Positions 46,320 to 58,821 of a stretch of 64,000 nucleotides of DNA are shown here, piece after piece. Position numbers and translations under genes: made by a program. Source of the DNA: Typha latifolia (lineage: Eukaryota; Streptophyta; Magnoliopsida; Poales; Typhaceae); NCBI GenBank assembly GCA_019914945.1, contig CM034103.1, positions 9,176,001 through 9,240,000 of the forward strand, read 5' to 3'. The notes under the pieces were generated by a model. It saw only the letters and a list, made by a program, of their open reading frames with translations, did no database searches and was not told the origin of the DNA. Each line of letters begins with the position of its first letter. Within the stretch, counting starts at the first letter, position 1.

Positions 46320-49221
46320 ATGAGAATCTCCGTCCTCCGCCGCCTCCACCGCGCGCATCTCTTCTCTCGCTCCCGCTTCTCTTCTACTCCTCCTCCTTCT
46401 CCTCATCCTCTTCCCATCTCCAAACCACTGTCCTATTCTCTTCCCTTCTCCCTTCGGTCCTTCTCCTCTTCCTCCGATGGCCAAAACCCTACCCTTCCCT
46501 CCGATTCAGATGCACCAGTTCCTTTGGCAGACGCCCACAAGGCTTCTCCTCTTGTTGAAGATGTCAGCAACAAAGGTACCAGCTTTTTCTCGCGGCATTT
46601 CGCCTAAAAATCCGAATTTTTTATGCGGGTACTTGAAGTTTGATGGTCTCAATCTCACTCATTGTTTTTCTGCTTATATACCTTATCAAACTTGATATTT
46701 TTAGTGGATTAGTGAAGTATGAAGTCCTCAACTCGTTGAACGAATTGTCGCTCCTTTTTATACAAAAGATTTGATCTTTAATCTGTTGCAGTGGGTAATT
46801 GAACTATGAGAGGTTGTCTTCTCGCTGTACGATTTAACGCTCTTGTGTTACCTTAAAGTTTTGATATTTTTTGGCTGGTAATCAGAGCTGAAGCGCCGGA
46901 TCGAGCGGTACTATGAAGCTGATGATGAATCCGAGCTGTCATCCGTTATAGAGGCTGTCATGGCGCGGAAGCTGTCAGGGCAACATGAGGAGACGGACGA
47001 TGAGCTGGTAGAAGAGCTCCGGAACAAGCCGCTACCGGAGGTGAAGGACAGGGACTTTGAGTCTGATTTTGAGGAGCTCTACGACACTGATGAGGAGATT
47101 GATAACTTGTACAATGCGAGGCAATATGTGGAGAAGAAGATGATGAGTGATGAGTTCTTCAACATGGATGATCGGAAGTGGGACGACATGATCCGTGAGG
47201 CCACCGAGAAGGGTTTTCTCAAGGACACCAAAGAGTGTGAGGACATCCTTGAGGATATGCTCAGCTGGGACAAGCTCTTACCTGGTAATTTTCTACTTGA
47301 ATATTTCTCTTTGCTGGTAGCACGCTCCTTGCCACTTGATATGGAAATCCTTATAGTTTCTGTCATGTAGTTTTGCTCCTGTTTCTAACATGATGTAGAA
47401 AGTCTGTATTTTCTTCGTTTTCCGATTAACATCCAAATTTACCAGAAAATGTGACTGCCAAATTACAATGCATTTGGTGTAGTTGATCTGAAACTGGCAT
47501 TTTTTTTTTCACTCTCTTATAAAAGACTGGAGGAGTCGCTTTATCGTAGCTCTTTTCTTCATTTGTAGGTCTAACTTTAAGTTAGCCCTTCATATTATCT
47601 TTTTCACCCGGTCAGTTTTGTCTTGTGTATTACTATGTTGTCTAGCTTGCCTATCAAATCATTGAAACCAAATCTTGGTTCTCCTGTTTATTCCTGAATA
47701 TTGATTACAATCACTAGATATCAGTTTATTAGTATGTGCTATATAACCAGGGTGAAGCAAGGTTCAATTATTTTTTTGCTAAATGTCAGGCATGCTAGCT
47801 GACGGTATTAAAATCCTTGGTCATGATTAAGTAATGTACCTACACAGATGAGGAAAATGATTTCATTTTTTATGTGTAGTTTGTAGAACATCTTGTCCTT
47901 TTAAATTGATTAGTCTGATCCTGAAGCATGGTTGTGTGGAGAAGCATCTTTGTTAAGATTATTTGTGTATGAAGTTAATTAACTTTGAGATCCATTACTG
48001 AGCTTACATCACTTGTACAATACTTTGATCACATACTTGCTTCTGTTTTATTTACTTATTTATTTATTTATTTATTTTGACTACTATACTTCTGTCCATG
48101 GTTGGTGATTGAATGCCTATGATTCAGATGAGATAAAACAAAAGGTGGAGGCAAAATTCAACGAATTAGGTGATATGTGCGAAAAAGGGGAGCTAGAGCC
48201 TGAAAAAGCTTATGAATTGTTTAAGGAATTTGAGGATCAAATGGTTTTGGAATGCACAAAGATAATGGAAGCTGAGGAGGCCCCTGAAGTTGATCAATCT
48301 ACTGAGCCAGGAAAGAAGGTTGAGTTAGATGACCCACCTGGCGAGGGACCTATTCTTAGGTGGGAGTCACGTGTTGTTTTTGCTCCTGGTGGTGATGCAT
48401 GGCATCCTAAAAACAGGAAAGTGAAACTTTCAGTCACAGTAAAGGAGCTGGGACTTTCTAGGCATGCTTTCCGTCGTCTAAGGGAAGTCGTTGGAAAGAG
48501 ATATCACTCAGGCAGAGATGAGCTCACCATCATCAGCGAGAGGTATGGACATTTCATGCTTAATGCATTTTTGTCTGCTACCATCATGGCAGTTCCTTTT
48601 TAATGAAATCTTGCTTGCCCCATCAGTCTTTTTGATATGATTAAACTGTCTAAATAGTTAGAAGGCTCTTACCTTATCTCATGTCATGAAAGTTGGTAAT
48701 CTGATGCTCTCATCTCATGTTATGACTGCCTAATTGTTTCATTTTTTTCCTGGCACTTAGGATATGTACCCTTTTGAGCTCTTGAGTTATTAGATTATTT
48801 CATTTATTAAAAGGAGAGTTTAAATGAACTTTTAAATTGTGATGGACTTTCTTCAGCTGTTGGCTTGGACAAGATTATCTAGTCACTCTGCTGAAAATGC
48901 TTTCCTATCTCAGATATTAATGAATTCCCTTGTTGCCACATCCTCAAACTTTTCCCTGCAACTTGTTTCAATTTGTGTGTTACGAAATTGAATGCTTAGA
49001 AGAACTTCTTATGTTGCAGATTTGAACATCGGGAAGAGAACAGAAAAGATTGTCTGAGGACTTTATATGCCTTGATAGAAGATGCAATGAAAGCTGATAA
49101 GCTAGTGGAAGAGGCTAGAAATGCTTATGTCAAAGATAGACTGAAGGCAAATCCACAGTTTATGGAGAGGTTAAAGATGAAGGCAGTGAAAATGAGGGAA
49201 TCCCATTCTATTTCTTCATAA
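46320..49221 (+). CDS. MRPS35: Mitochondrial ribosomal protein mS35 (MRP-S28/S35 family), nuclear gene
   Basis: Protein of the mitochondrial small ribosomal subunit; made in the cytosol and imported. Four exons with GT-AG introns: 46320-46575, 46886-47284, 48128-48542, 49020-49221. Lengths 256, 399, 415 and 202 sum to 1272 nt, or 423 codons plus TAA, with phase kept throughout. Residues 1-55 (MRISVLRRLHRAHLFSRSRF...) are Arg/Ser-rich without acids: a mitochondrial presequence. A long acidic helix-rich region follows (exon 2). Then comes the conserved domain of the family, GPILRWESRVVFAPGGDAWHP and KNRKVKLSVTVKELGLSRHAF to RYHSGRDELTI (end of exon 3), completed by FEHREENRKDCLRTLYALIEDA in exon 4. 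Length fits plant members of about 420 residues. It seems intact. The gene symbol follows the human name; plant gene names vary. Confidence 0.93.
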
Positions 49222-51296
49222 GATGCCCTTAACATTTGACTATGTCCTCCTGAATGTTTGGATTACAGTGGTCAAAATACTGCTGATGATTTGTGTAAAA
49301 TCAGGTAATTGTAAAGGTAACAAAAGAGAGTTTTATGTGTCTTTTCTTTTATGAATTTCCATGCCTGTTGCACGTACCACATTTCAGCATATGAACAGGT
49401 TGGATATGGGTAGTTGGGTACTTTCTGGATCTGTATCCTAGTGTAATAGTAGTCTATACTGTAACTATCAACTTATATGAATCCCAATTGTTTTGTCAAA
49501 TTTGCGATACAACCATTATTTCAGATACACACCCCCATATGAATCTGACACATTAGATAGATTGTTATGAATTTTCAGGTTTGGTCCCAAAATTGGTTGA
49601 CTATTTGGTTGATGTGATATTGGGACTGTGCTCTTGCCATTCTTTAATGTTTTTGCATTCTTTTCTTTTTTTCTTCTTTCTGAATCTTATTTAATAGGCC
49701 TACAGTTAGCCTTTCATACCATTAGTATGCTGTTTCAAGTTCTTTTCATTTAATGAATTCTGGTATTTTTTTTTTTGCAACTTCAAACATGATTATGAGT
49801 ATAGAATCTCTTTTGCAAATGAGAAGTAGGTTCTGTCTTGCTTGTTTAAAATTTAAAATTTAATAACTGTCCAGCTGTACTATTTACTTCCTGGACAACA
49901 TTTAGTGTCTTCAATGATAAAGCAAGTATACTTGCAGAACTTTAAATTGAAATAGAGGCGCAGTTTAATAGATTAAAGAGTGCTTGTGTGATCCACACGG
50001 CGATATAACTTTTTGGGCTATTGTTGGGAGGCCATATCTTGCATCTGCTGATACACGTCTTTGAAAATCTTTATATTTCTTGTTGCAGGTTAACTTAGAT
50101 GAAAATAAGGGTTATTCCTGTCACCATGGATGTGGCAATTTCTTGCAGAGTTTTGTAATCTGTGGCACATTTGTCATGATCCTATTGCTTGTGACCAACA
50201 TCAAATCTTTCTGCTATACCTTACTGCAGCTGAACATGGGCCTTGTGTAACTTGAAGACTACCTATACCTTATCAGAAAGTGAGGAAAGAAGTTGATCTG
50301 GACCAGCATCTTTATTTTTTTTTTCTTTTTACCCCTTTCTATGTTACACTCATCTGGTTACTGTACTTTGTCTTTGATTTAATCATTTAAACTTAAGATG
50401 TGATGCTATTGATTTATTTTCGATTTTCCCAGTCGGAAGACCCAGGTTTTAGGCTCCACATTTGATTATGTATAATTTTCCTCCATCTATTATTCTACGA
50501 TTTGAGGTGGATGATAAAATTTTCAGAGAAGTGGAAGCCAGGCACTTTGGTAATTGATCCTCTAATATATGCATTTATCTTCTATTTGTTTGTTAGCTGC
50601 AGCCTGCAGATCAAGCTTGAATGGTGTAGCTTTGAATTGGTTTGGTTGATTCCCAGATGGTAATTCTGTTAATCTTGCAATGGCAGTAACAAGATTGATG
50701 TTTGCTGTGGTTGTAGATATATGATCAACTACTTGAGCACCAGACGAGTATTTTTTATCTGATTCCACAAGTACCAAAAGAGAACTGATACAATCATTAC
50801 TGCAATTTCTTAGATATCTACAGTACAGTTGGTTGCTTTTGCATAAAATAAGTGATAGGAGATTTCTTGTTTTGAATCAATCACTTGCAGATACCTCGGG
50901 TTATTAATAAGAAGGTGCCATCAACTATTCTTCATGGTATGAGAGTAAGTGTTGGATCATCAACTCATGGTATGAGACAAGTATTTGTGGACTCGCTTGC
51001 TATTGGAGTAGAGTTTTTTTTTATTCTTTCTGTGAGAGGTGTGAAAGCTTAACATTGTCCCAATTAAACCGGGAGCACTTATAAAACACAACCCTTTCTG
51101 GCAATAGATAGATTGTGGTATTTCTTTGGAGGGTTCTTATCTTGATGATCTAATGAAGCAGTTTGCAATGGTCAATCTAATAAATTTCTTCTTTCTTCCT
51201 TTAAAAAGTAAAAGTATCAGCTTATGTCATATAAAACTAAGCTTGGGGGCACCTCATGGCAATAGATTTGAGCATGTACGTTGAAATGTGCATTTA
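49222..51296. other. 3' flank of mS35
   Basis: The first part is probably 3' UTR. No gene was recognised; the minus frame at 50562-50777 shows no family. No clear transposon ends before 51297. Confidence 0.55.
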
Positions 51297-52592
51297 GCCC
51301 CCGTTTACTCTTCAAGAATAAGCCTCCTTACAATGGTGTAGTAACTAAACAATATTTTATCTTATTTTAATATATTACTTTAACATTCTCTCTCATCTTA
51401 TTCTATATAATTTTTAAAAATTAATTTATTATTACCTAGAAATTATTATTTTATCCTTTTGAGTTGACAGCACTAATTTTAATATCTAATCAGCTATAAT
51501 TTGATTTTCCTCTCTCTCCTCTTTCTCTTTTCTAAAAAGCACTACGACATGCTTCATACGCCTCTCCTCCGACGAAGCACTGCCATCACGCTTCACACGC
51601 CTCTCCTCCGACAAAGCAACACGACCATGCTTTGCTCACCACTTCTTCGACGAAGCATTATAACCATGTTTCACACACTCTCCTTGTAGGAGCATATCTC
51701 TCCCATCTCTCTGATTAACTAGCATTAAACAGATATGCATAGGAGGGTAAAAATGAAGTAGACTATGGGGTTATAACCAAGAAGAGTGCGGGATTATAAC
51801 CCTGCATACTAGCGTAGTGCGAATTTATAACCCTATATTACTACACAATGCGAGATTCTTACCCCGCATACCCAAGTTAGGGTTATAACCCTGCATACTA
51901 GCATACTATGGGGTTATGACCCCCACAATGCGAGAACAAGTCTGCATCTTCCCACGAGAAAAAATTTGACATAATACACTATTTACACAAATTATAATGC
52001 ACAAATTACCTACGTGAATGTGGCGTTTTGTCTTGTATTTCTCCATCGATATTCAGACCTAATTCGGTTGAGAAGACTTCAAAATAGTGTCTTTCGACAT
52101 TTCTGTTGTAGATGCAAAGAGAGGTTATGCAAACTACAACTTAGAGTCACCGTCCTCCTCGACCGCGTCTCCCTATGGTGGGGCAACATCCCTGCCTTCA
52201 CCCATGATCGCTCCGACGCTCTCGCCAAGTAGCATCAATGAACACCCAAGTGCAGGGTTATAACACCGCATAGTGCATGGTAATACTCTACACTCCAGAG
52301 TGTGGTGTTACAACCACATACTATAACCCTGCACAATGCAGGGAAGTTCGTAGTAGAGAAGCCCCACACTATTTACTATTTAACATATAGTCAAGGGTAT
52401 TTTTGTTATTGGGTTTAAAACATTACAAATTCTCAATACAATATCATTATTTTAATATCAATTTTATGTCACATCAAATATAATTATTACACTTTATACT
52501 AGTATTGAACTAAACATTACAATAGCTTATACTAGTATTAGCCATCTTTTTCTGATTTTAAAAGTTAGAATATTTATGCTTATTCCACTCTT
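51297..52592. mobile_element. PIF/Harbinger-like element, copy 3, left part
   Basis: Begins 'gcccccgtttactcttcaag' after TTA (51294-51296) and is cut at 52592 by a LINE; it resumes at 59106. The right terminus (59106-59126, reverse complement 'gcacccattcacttgtagaa') pairs with the left, and TTA follows at 59127-59129. Without the LINE the element is about 1.3 kb. No transposase. It shares both flanking arms with the elements at 36175 and 43755. Confidence 0.8.
51750..52345. repeat. Tandem array of GGGTTATAACCCTGCATACTAG-like units
   Basis: Variants of 'gggttataaccctgcatact' recur about nine times in both orientations, including dyads such as 'gcagggttata...tataaccctgca'. Between them (about 52014-52232) lies a short GC-richer piece with a 72-codon frame of no known family. 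Confidence 0.75.
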
Positions 52593-53623
52593 TTTTTTTT
52601 TTTGAATAGCTAGCTATATTAAGCTGACCTATCCGCCGGCCGGGATAAAGGCCTCCTCCAAAATAAGGTTACATAATTCCAGGGGTAATGGGTCCGTCAG
52701 ACATTTGGCTGCCCAGTCTGCCATTGTTCCCCTCTCGCCTTACATGACTCAGACGACAGTTTACAAAAGAGCTGAGTACCTCCACACTCAGCAACTAAAC
52801 CTCTCATATTCCACGGACAGCTGACGCTTTTCTACATGATCCGGACTAACTCCATTGAGTCGGACTCCACTTCCACCTTAGTGTAGCCCGTAGTAAGTCG
52901 TAGTCCCAACTGGAGGGCGTGCCCCTCGGTTCGTAGTGTCGACTCGCCGGCGGACGGTTCCCACGTTGCCGCTACCAAGGAACCGTCCGCGACCCTTATT
53001 ACTACCTCGCCCCTCCGGGATGATCCACCCCAGAGAAAGCTTCGTCCACGTTGACCTTGATCCACCCATCAGCTGGGTGTGTCCACCTCGTTGCCTATGG
53101 CCTAGCCGGAGTGTTCCTTAGCGAGTTGCACTGCTCGCCGGATTAGCATGTCAACGTGCATCTCAGTGCCTCCAAACACCTTCGTGTTGCGCAGCTTCCA
53201 AAGCATCCACAGGGTGGACGCTATAATTGCTTTGCAATCTAAGGTCTCTTTCGAGTCTACATTCCATGACGTAGTGATCCAGTCTTCCGTCAACTTGGAT
53301 TGCCACTCATCATCCCATCCTTGACTGGTTGCCAACACTCCCGAGACCTCCTTCGCAACCCTGCACATGAAGAATATGTGCACCACACTCTCTCTATAGA
53401 TCCCACACAGGGCGCAGTTCTCGTCTGACCCGACTCGAATTGCGTGGAGGCGCGCCCGAGTTGGCAACCTCCCCCATAGTAGTTTCCATGCAAACAGACG
53501 TACTCTCGGGGCCACCGGTAGGCGCCAAAGAGTGCTCCATCCTTCCCATCTGTCTTGGCACCTCGGGTGGATGAAGGCGTATATTGATTTGGCCTTGGGT
53601 TCACCCGTTCGTTCCGGCCACTA

Positions 53624-54546
53624 TGAAAAAACCCCTAGACACACGTATGTATCTAAACACTAGGCAATGATCTCGCTCGTTCGCTTAAGTAAAAGTTGGA
53701 AGAAATATTAAAAACGAAAGCAGAGATGAACGCCAAGATTTTAACGTGGAAAAACCCAAACGGGAAAAAACTACGGATCCAAACTCGGATCAAAACCAAT
53801 CACTATGATAGTAGCAGTTACAAGACTGACTCACAAAACAACCCGTCGATCCAAACGACTTTGTTCCTTTCAGTCTTGATCGCTAGAACCCACGATTCAC
53901 TACTTCTTGTGATTGAAGTCCAATCTCAGTAGCCCTCGAGATTGATCTTTCGTCTAGATCGCCCTTAAGACGAAAAATTAAATTCTTGTAGATGAGAAGA
54001 GCCTTGTTATTTGAAGAACCGATGTAGCCTCAAGAAGTCTCATTCAATAATGCTTCTTCAACCACCCTCAAGATAGGGCATCATAATCCTTATATATGAT
54101 CTCCAAGATAGAGCCAAATCCAAGTCTTATCCGTACTCACGAAAGTCCAATATTATCAAACTTCGTTGGTGCGTTCGAATGTGGCCCGGGTGCGTTCGAA
54201 CGGCATGACTTGAACTCAGGTGCGTTCGAACAGGCCCGAGTGCGTTCGAACGCGACAACTTGAATTCTTCAGGTTGCGTTCGAACGCGTTTGTGAACGCA
54301 GCTCTCGGTCTGTGTGAACGAAGTACCCGCGTTCGAACGCATTTGTGAACGCGACTCTCTGTCTGTGTGAACGCAGTACCCGCGTTCGAACGCGTTTGTG
54401 AACGCGGTGTGAACTCGACGGCTTTTCTCCAATAATCTTGCAATTCTTCAGATCAGAGATATTCTAGACTTGTGTAAAGCTCATATACATGGAAAAATAC
54501 ACTTAGAATATTTTGTACACAATTGCCAACAAATAAAAACCTAACA
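53624..54546 (-). mobile_element. Solo LTR of a Ty1/copia-type element inside the LINE
   Basis: 923 bp, flanked by identical CACTA at 53619-53623 and 54547-54551. On minus it reads TGTTAGGTTTTTATTTG...GTCTAGGGGTTTTTTCA, with TG..CA ends. Near its end is 'tttccacgttaaaatcttgg', a motif common in U5 of some plant copia LTRs. It contains the GTTCGAAC array in the U3 half. No internal region remains, so unequal recombination has probably removed it. Confidence 0.92.
54165..54420. repeat. GTTCGAAC palindrome array, second site
   Basis: Seven GTTCGAA words (six GTTCGAAC), several within the 12-base palindrome GCGTTCGAACGC, spaced 20-65 bases. The last three lie in near-tandem units of ~65 bp built of 'acccgcgttcgaacgc', 'tttgtgaacgc' and 'gtctgtgtgaacg'. 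Confidence 0.9.
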
Positions 54547-57500
54547 CACTAGATCCACCTATCCGGCCCGGCCACCTCCGTCAGCTCCGTGGTGCTAATC
54601 TAGAAAGCAAGGTCAAGCCCGGCTTCCTCCTCCAGTCGATCCGCCTGCCTCCTCGACTCCGCTATTAGATCACTAACTAGCAGTTCTTCGTTCATCAGCC
54701 TCGGGTGCATTTGTCGTGGCTGACGGTTCCATGGTACCTCGGATAGCCAAGGTTCGCTAGCAGCTTTTGTCGTTCTTCCATTGCCTATCTGCTTGCAGCA
54801 CCCGCCACGGATCGTGACCGTTGTGTTAACTAGTGCTCTCCATACCCACGATGCTTTAGCCGGAATAATAGGGGTCTAGGGGTTAAGCTCGCGATATTTG
54901 GCTCTCGGTATCTTCAACCACAGGCATTCCTGCCGATTCAGTACTTTGAATACTAGTTTTCCAAGGAGCGCCACCCGTGCCTCCTTCAACTTTCTTATAG
55001 CTAAACCGCCTTCGGCCTTCAAGCTCATCACCATATTCCAGTTTTGGAGATGGAGACCTCGGCCTGCCCCACTCTCCCATAGAAAGGCCCGGGCTTTCTT
55101 CTCTATTGCCTGTAGGATAGTATCCGGCAGCCACGTGCATCCCAACCAATACGTAGGGATAGCCATGATCGTCGCGTTTATCAAGGTGAGTTTTCCGGCG
55201 GTGGAGAGTACCCCGCGTTTCCACCCGGCTAGTTTCCTGCCCACACGGTCCACCAGCGCCTGATGTTCACGAACTCTAACTCGGCAGTCCGAGATGAGCA
55301 CACCAAGGTATGTAAACGACACGGTCACCATTGGTATACCCAGATGGTTGTAGAGCATCATCTCCCTCTCCTTATCTATCCACCGAGGGAGGAGAAGCTG
55401 AGATTTCTCGAGGTTAACCTTCTGGTCGGTTAGTTTGGTATAGTCGGCGAGGCACTCCTGGATAATTACCGCATTCGACTCAATTGGGTGATGAGGAGGT
55501 CGTCGGCATATAACAGGTGGGTGAGTTGGGCCTCTCCTTCCTGGTAGCCTGTTAGCTGGCCTCGATCCACCTTATCGTTAATCAGGCTGGAGAGGTTCTA
55601 AGATACTAGTATGAAAAGGTACGGGGAAAGTGGGTCCCCTTGTCGGAGCCCTCTAAATGGTTGCATCCACTGCGTCAGGGTTCCATTGATGAGGAAGGAG
55701 AAAGCCGGGGAGGAGATGCATGCCTCTATCCACGAGCACCATCGAGTCGGAAAACCCATTCTTGTGAGTGTCTTCATTACCGCCTCCTAGCTAACCCGGT
55801 CATATGCTTTTCCCATGTCTAGCTTGAGCATCAAGATCGGCGTCGCTCTCTCTTGCGCTGCCAGAGTGTTGTCGGCTATGTTCCTCCCCGCCAAAAATGT
55901 CGCCTGCTCCGGCCCCACCAGCTTGGGGAGGAGGCACTTCATCCGGTCTACTAGTATCTTTGCGATGATCTTATAGCTGGCATTACACAGAGATATAGGC
56001 CGGAAATCCATCACTCGGGTGGGGTTTGCGGTCTTCGGAATTAGCGTAATGTAGGTCTTCCCTATTGCGGCAGCATGCTGGCCTGGGAAAAAAAATAGTT
56101 CACAGCGTCCCAAAGGTCTTCCCCGATCTATTCCCACAACTTGACATACACTTCGACTGGAATGCCATCGGGTCCCGACACCTTTCCCCTAGGCAGACTC
56201 CATAGCGCTCCTTTGATCTCCTCCCTAGAGATGGGCCCAACCAGTTGGTCTACCTCCTCTCTCGAGATCCTCTCGACCTGTGGCCATGTCCGGTAGGTGT
56301 CCGTCCGCACGGTGTTCTTCCCCCATAACTAGTTGTAAGTGGTTCTTAATGCTTCTGCCACTTCCTCCTAGCTATTGACCTACCTCCCGTCCTCGCTGAA
56401 AATGCCTGCGATACGGTTATGGTGTCGACGGATAGAGGCCGTGAGGTGGAAGAATTTTGTGTTCTTGTCACCGCCTTGCACCCACTTAAGTCGCGCTCTT
56501 TGCAACCATTTGATGTTTATTTGCTGCTAAAGAGCCGACTTGAGATTGTAGAGGGCCCTCAGGCTTCGCAACCCGGTCTCGTCCAGTCCCACCTCTGCGT
56601 CAAGCTCCTCGAGTTCCTCCAGCTCTTGTCTGGCCTCCATTAGTTTGGCTTCAATATCCCCCACCTTCTCCTTGCTCCACTTCTTCATGGCCTTCTGCAG
56701 CATGCCCAAATTGTGTGTGAAGAGCTGCATGGGGTCACCTCTCCTCCGATTCCTCCATACCTCCGCTGCAATGCTCACGTTGGCTTCATATTTTAGCCAG
56801 TATAGTTCATATCGGAAGGGCCGAGTCATTTGTGTTCGCTCGGTGGGGAGAGTTAGTAGGAGTGGCGCGTGGTCCGAGGTAGAGCGATCTAAGTGCTTGA
56901 CCTGGCTTAATGGATGCAATCCAATCCACCTAGAGTTAGCCAGCATGCGGTCCAATCGGACCCATATACGTCGGCTGCCCACTTGGTTATTGCACCATGT
57001 ATATGGTAGCCCTACGAACCCTAGATCACATAATCCTGCTGAGTCGACGAAGGTCGCAAAAGCCTTCGTCTTTGGTCCCAGCTCCACCGTACTGTAGCTC
57101 TTTTTCTCCTCTACATGGAGGTAGGCATTGAAGTCGCTAGCCACCACCCACGGGCTGTCGATGCCAGCGAGCTACGTTAGTTCTTCCCACAACCTCCTCT
57201 ACTCCACTAGGTGGTTGCTGGCATAGACAGCCGACAACCTCCATATTTTTTCGGTTGGCGGGGTGATTATGAAGTGTGTTGCGTATCGGGACAGCGCCAC
57301 CACATCTATTTGACCTAGTTTGGCCTTCCACAATAGAATAAGGCCTCCAGATACTCTGATTGCCAGAACTGCAAACTAGGACGAGCATCTACCCAGTGCT
57401 TTTGCTACTATAGTCGCCCTATCCCAATCCACATGAGTCTCGAGCAGCACCATAATCTCCGGCTGATGTTCTCTGTTAAGATCTTTGCATTTGTCAAGGA

Positions 57501-57816
57501 CTTCTTTCTTCATTGCTCCTCTGCAATTCTAGATTAGGGCCTTGTCCACTGGATAACATAGTGGGTTGGGTGCGGCCAATGCTCAGTTCGTCCTCCCCCG
57601 TTTGGAGGAGGGCACCTGGACAGCGTCATCCGCAACTGCTTCACTGGGTCCTTCCACCTCCATGTCCTTGGTGCCCCTTCTTTGTGTATTGCATGGATTG
57701 ACGGCAACCATCTGCAAGTTGGCCTTGTCAGTCTCCATGTACTGAGTCGGCTCCCCTCCCGGGGCTACTAATAAGGCACGCATGACATCCCAGACTACTC
57801 CTACATGGCACTCCGC

Positions 57817-58821
57817 CTATTGAGTGTCCCATGCTTTTGCTAGGCTGGTACCTGTTGCTGCCAACCCGCCCTGGAAGACTTCCACTGGGTACGGACAATT
57901 GTTCTTTCCCTTTGCTTCGTTCTTCTTTAGCGTTCCAACATATGCCGAGCGAGGCATACCGTCACTTCTAGACCCGAGTTTGATGGCAAGCCCGTTGATG
58001 TTTGTTGTGCCTGTCAAGGTCGAGGGGCCTTCCCCGGCGTGGTTGCTTGCTTCGTCCTGTGCCCCGCTCTCTTTTTGCATTAACTCTTCTACTAACGTGT
58101 CGGGTTGTGGTTGGCTCGCCGCTTCTCCCATTACATCCTTTGTATGTCCCCCTATCTTGTCGACTGCTGGCATGTCCACATGGGGTTGGGCCGGCACACT
58201 TTTGTTGGGCGCGACTTGATCCCTCATGTCGTCCTTTCCCCATATTTTGATTTTCCCCTTAGTGATGTTTGGTGGCCTGTCTCCCGGTTGCTATGGGCCC
58301 CTCGGTTCAGTCAGGGTATGTCGGTGGTCTTCCTTCGGGCCAAGCCATACCACCATCTTGAGAGGTTTGGCCAAATCTATCTCGACGCAGACTTGAGCGA
58401 AGCGGTTCCAGGTGTGGTCTAAGGTAGTTTCATCAACCCTTAAAGATTTCCCGAAGTACGCTGCCACCAGAATGAGGGCTTCTAGCTCCCAGTATTCCTT
58501 TGGGAGGTTGGGCAGTTGGATCCATATTGGCGCCGTCGTAAACGCCTCGGCGGTCAGCCAAAAGTTATTCCGCCAAGGGATCAGGTTGAGCACCATTCCC
58601 ATGATCGTCCAAGGCCCGTTGCTCAGGGCATACAGCATGTCCTCCTCGTTATCAAATCTAAAGACGTAATAACCCTCTTCCATGTCAGAAACTGAGAACC
58701 TCTCTATCCCTCTCCATAGCCTTTCCAGTGGTATTTCTCTGCCTAGGAACCTCCCAAACAAGGTCCTCCACCACTTTCCTCGGCACCTCTCTAGCACTTT
58801 CCGGTATTCTCCCTTTGCCAT
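57817..58821 (-). pseudogene. LINE ORF1, DUF4283 type
   Basis: Starts MAKGEYRKVLERCRGKWWRT at 58821 and holds an almost intact DUF4283 core: RFLGREIPLERLWRGIE, GYYVFRFDNEEDMLYALSNG, PWTIMGMVLNLIPW, PIWIQLPNLPKEYW and YFGKSLRVDETT. The frame then stops near 58290, and the CCHC zinc knuckle that normally follows is missing: sequence passes straight into the Lys/Pro/Ser-rich C-terminal linker (58227-57817). Known role: RNA binding in the element's ribonucleoprotein. An internal deletion is the likely cause of the missing knuckle. Confidence 0.88.

Larger units (their letters stand above)
52835..57545 (-). pseudogene. LINE ORF2: endonuclease, reverse transcriptase, zf-RVT and RNase H (broken)
   Basis: Order on minus: endonuclease start near 57545 (NCRG), LLETHV with the catalytic Glu, VASDFNAYLH and the SDHAPLLL box (about 57150-56860); linker to about 56527; LKWVQGGDKNTKFFH (about 56440); reverse transcriptase with [52 protein letters not shown] and the catalytic YADDLLI (about 55513-55490); thumb IMAIPTYW (55170); zf-RVT CALCGIYRESVVHIFFMC (53425-53370); RNase H to 52835. 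About ten stops and several frameshifts; a solo LTR splits it between thumb and zf-RVT. Most catalytic motifs are kept, which implies a younger age than the other LINE pieces here. Confidence 0.9.

Noticed and set aside
51750..52345. CRISPR-like array
   Set aside because: Units vary in sequence, spacing and orientation, and lie inside a plant DNA transposon; no cas-like gene.
54127..54443. 101- and 75-codon frames on minus
   Set aside because: Translations of the GTTCGAAC repeat array in a solo LTR.
57824..58422. Plus-strand frames of 82-131 codons opposite the LINE ORF1
   Set aside because: Antisense shadows of the LINE ORF1 coding sequence.
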